Below, one piece after another: positions 33,360 through 34,974 of a stretch of DNA of 34,974 bases. The translations under genes and the position numbers were made by a program. Below the pieces are notes generated by a model that saw only the letters and a program-made list of their open reading frames with translations, was not told the origin of the DNA and did not search any database. Source of the DNA: Armatimonadota bacterium (GTDB lineage: Bacteria; Armatimonadota; Armatimonadia; Armatimonadales; Armatimonadaceae); the NCBI GenBank assembly GCA_014380815.1, contig JACMJB010000224.1, forward strand, positions 1-34,974, in the 5' to 3' direction. The number at the start of each line of letters is the position of its first letter. Position 1 is the stretch's first letter.

Positions 33360-33664
33360 TGAAAACCGCCCCTCGCCCCCACCCCGATACAGAGCAGGAA
33401 TAGTCCCAGTCCGAGCAGCGCCACCACCCCGACAATCGCAAGGAGGACGATCAGAATGACGCCCAGCGGGCCGGTGGGCCATCCCCCTTTGCGGGGCAGT
33501 TGTCCCTGCATCAGAGGCAGCGGTGGTCCCTGCGCAGGCGGGGGGGGCGGTGGCGGCGGGGATGACGGCGGTGATGGGTTACCGGGAAGCACCGCGCCGC
33601 AGTTGGGGCAAAGCCGGGCTGCCGCGTCCTCCACCATCGTTTCGCAGTTAGCGCAAAGCCGCAT
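33356..33664 (-). CDS. Zinc-ribbon single-pass membrane protein
   Basis: This 102-aa protein starts with a zinc ribbon (CANC...CPNC, residues 4-23), followed by a Pro-rich linker with a run of prolines and one strongly hydrophobic C-terminal transmembrane segment (about 70-96, VILIVLLAIVGVVALLGLGLFLL). The architecture is that of the small zinc_ribbon_2-type membrane proteins of unknown function. The ATG at 33664 is preferred because the zinc ribbon starts three residues later. The gene overlaps the Lgt-like gene by 17 bases upstream and the radical SAM gene by four bases (ATGA) downstream, so all three are translationally coupled. It might tether or regulate the radical SAM enzyme at the membrane. 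Confidence 0.8.
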   Translation of the reverse strand: MRLCANCETMVEDAAARLCPNCGAVLPGNPSPPSSPPPPPPPPAQGPPLPLMQGQLPRKGGWPTGPLGVILIVLLAIVGVVALLGLGLFLLCIGVGARGGFQ

Positions 33665-34370
33665 AGGACACCATCCCCTCCCTCCCAGTCCGGGCACCGG
33701 GGTCGCGGAGCAGCCGACTTAAAAGCGTTCCAAACACTGTGGCCCCAGCTAGGCACACCCACTGTGCCGTTGTCAGCCCCATTGCGGTGTGGTTCCCCTC
33801 CCGGTAGAACTCGATCACGAACCGCAGCACACAGACCAGCACGCCCTGGACATAGAACAGGCCGTTTTCGCGCAGGACCCGCCGCCCCTCCAGCCACAAA
33901 AGAAGCGCGAGTGTCAGGAGCGCGGCAAGCGAGAGGTATGCCTGGGTCGGGTGCCGGAGCGCGCCGTGCTGAAAGATCGCCCACGGCACCGCGCCGATTT
34001 TGCCGTGACAGCAGCCACCCACAAAGCAGCCCCATCTTCCCACTGCCTCGCCCGCGCTAAGCGCGACCGCGAACAGGTCGCCGGTAGGTCGCCGAAGCCC
34101 GAGGGCGCGTTTGGCGAGGAAGACCGCGAGGTAGCCGCCTGCGATACCGCCCAGAATCGTCTTACCCGCCGCCGTGCCGCCCGATCCGATCCACTGCCCC
34201 AGGTTCGCGCCGATCAGACCGCCGAGCAGAGCGGCAAAGGAGAGCAGCCAAACGCCGGTCGTGGAGAGGCGACGGCGGCGTGCCATCCACGCAAAGGCGG
34301 CGATCCCGGTCGCATAACCGGCGGCATAGAGCGCGACAACCAGATGATTTTCAGCAAGAAGCGGCGGCAT
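33648..34370 (-). CDS. Lgt-like integral membrane protein (diverged diacylglyceryl transferase family)
   Basis: This 240-aa polytopic protein has six to seven hydrophobic helices. Lgt signatures are visible but altered: GRWGCFVGGCCHGK (111-124) in place of GR-GN-F-N-E--G, RHPTQAY (139-145), and RFVIEFYRE (183-191). At the position of the essential His in the HGG motif of canonical Lgt this protein has KTILGG (70-75), so the His is Leu73. It is therefore a member of the Lgt fold family that may not carry out lipoprotein diacylglyceryl transfer. Such proteins presumably bind phosphatidylglycerol or another lipid. It is the first gene of the four-gene cassette. A TATACT lies about 30 bases upstream of the ATG. 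Confidence 0.82.
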   Translation of the reverse strand: MPPLLAENHLVVALYAAGYATGIAAFAWMARRRRLSTTGVWLLSFAALLGGLIGANLGQWIGSGGTAAGKTILGGIAGGYLAVFLAKRALGLRRPTGDLFAVALSAGEAVGRWGCFVGGCCHGKIGAVPWAIFQHGALRHPTQAYLSLAALLTLALLLWLEGRRVLRENGLFYVQGVLVCVLRFVIEFYREGNHTAMGLTTAQWVCLAGATVFGTLLSRLLRDPGARTGREGMVSYAALR

Positions 34371-34550
34371 TGTTTACCGGTACAGGAAGACTGTCTGAAG
34401 TATACGGTATTTCCCGATTTTCCGGGCAGCGCTTTACAGTAGTCTCAAGATCGAGATGGTCTTTCTTCCCGATGGCTATGGAAGTGCCAGTTTTAACCTT
34501 TTGAAGCGCAGAGTTTTACCACTTACCGCTTAAAAAATTGCATCGGAATG
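34371..34550. other. AT-richer intergenic region upstream of the radical SAM cassette
   Basis: Apart from the TATACT element and a small CCCGATTTTCCGGG dyad around 34415-34430, nothing is evident. Short frames on both strands resemble no family. The base composition becomes clearly more AT-rich from here to the window end, which fits decayed or imported DNA. Confidence 0.4.
34399..34404 (-). promoter_or_regulatory. Putative -10 element (TATACT) of the radical SAM cassette
   Basis: TATACT reads on the minus strand 28 bases before the ATG of the Lgt-like gene, giving a short leader of about 22 bases. No convincing -35 hexamer is seen. Confidence 0.4.
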
Positions 34551-34974
34551 GTGGATAGGGAAAACATAGCTGCTTTCACCGAAATTACGGGACATTCGGT
34601 TTTTACCAAATTGCCAGAGCGGCTCGATAAAGGCAGCGGCAAAACGAGCATCGTGGAGGTCTTGAACACCAAATGGCGGCAGCGGCAATCGGGATTGGTT
34701 CGGAGATCGTGCGACGTCAGTTGGCGTATCCTGGATAATGTTGTTGAGCGGTTCTTGATTCTGGTGAATCAGCACAACCGCTACTGCATTCAAAAATGGA
34801 AGCAAGATCAAACAGCGCTCCTTACCATTTTAGTTATATTGTATGGACTGCTAAAACTCGATGTACGAAAGCGGCTGACCAAGATCTGCGGGAACTGGTA
34901 CTTCGGCGTACCAACCGCGCCCCGGCCAAACGCAGATCAGAGCAGTGGACTCGTAGTAATAGGCAAAACTCTTA
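34551..34974 (+). pseudogene. Degenerate IS1-family transposase, C-terminal remnant
   Basis: A plus-strand frame open to the window edge encodes KGSGKTSIVEVLNTKWRQRQ (about 34629-34688), then SGLVRRS and FLILVNQHNRY. The pattern GKT..-E-LN---RQR-S-LVR-(S) followed by an N--HN segment matches the catalytic-Glu region and tail of IS1-type InsAB' transposases. No start codon region, DDE aspartates or IS ends are present, and the sequence after NQHNRY no longer looks like a transposase. An opposite-strand 93-codon frame here is a shadow. I consider this an old insertion fragment. The assignment rests on a motif seen by eye. Confidence 0.5.

Noticed and set aside
34530-34811. 93-codon minus-strand frame near the window end.
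   Set aside because: It has no ribosome-binding site or family likeness and is antisense to the frame carrying the IS1-like motif.

Overview
The window looks like chromosomal DNA of a GC-rich diderm bacterium. It encodes an outer-membrane secretin (PilQ), several lipoproteins with clear lipoboxes, a small outer-membrane barrel candidate and a complete pilM-N-O-P-Q set. A BTAD/NB-ARC/TPR regulator, GGAGG ribosome-binding sites and several GTG starts fit a soil or free-living lineage such as Armatimonadota. That placement is my impression from gene style and was not tested.

Layout. 80-3229 (minus): an APC-type permease and a BtpA-family protein. 3676-5169 (plus): a MerA/Lpd-like flavoprotein, ending at a 17-bp perfect hairpin shared with the convergent neighbour. 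5225-8204 (minus): a compact cell-envelope operon of outer-membrane barrel, Thr-Pro lipoprotein and eight-blade PQQ-type beta-propeller lipoprotein. 8311-11415 (minus): a large AfsR-like regulator. 11571-19729 (minus): type IV pilus genes, pilM-N-O-P-Q as one overlapping operon ending in a strong terminator, then pilB. 19978-23335 (plus): a large unrecognised protein and a PfkB sugar kinase, ending in a strong terminator. 23404-24462 (minus): a second Thr/Pro-spacer lipoprotein. 24839-31629 (plus): alaS, a large membrane protein with an alkaline-phosphatase-like lumenal domain, ruvX, mltG and a YqeG-type phosphatase. 31674-34370 (minus): a tightly packed four-gene cassette of Lgt-like membrane protein, zinc-ribbon membrane protein, cysteine-rich radical SAM enzyme and small membrane protein. 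34551-end (plus): a degenerate IS1-type transposase tail.

How the genes work together. PilM/N/O/P form the inner-membrane alignment platform, PilQ the outer-membrane pore and PilB the extension ATPase. PilA, PilC, PilT and PilD are not in the window. alaS-ruvX-mltG is a widespread housekeeping neighbourhood (translation, rRNA processing, peptidoglycan termination).

The most unusual locus is the terminal radical SAM cassette. Its enzyme has the cysteine layout I associate with the archaeal tetraether-lipid synthase (Tes) type of radical SAM protein, and it is translationally coupled to a diverged Lgt-like integral membrane protein that lacks the usual catalytic histidine. I propose it as a candidate membrane-lipid modification system. 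This is inference from motifs and gene order, without any database search.
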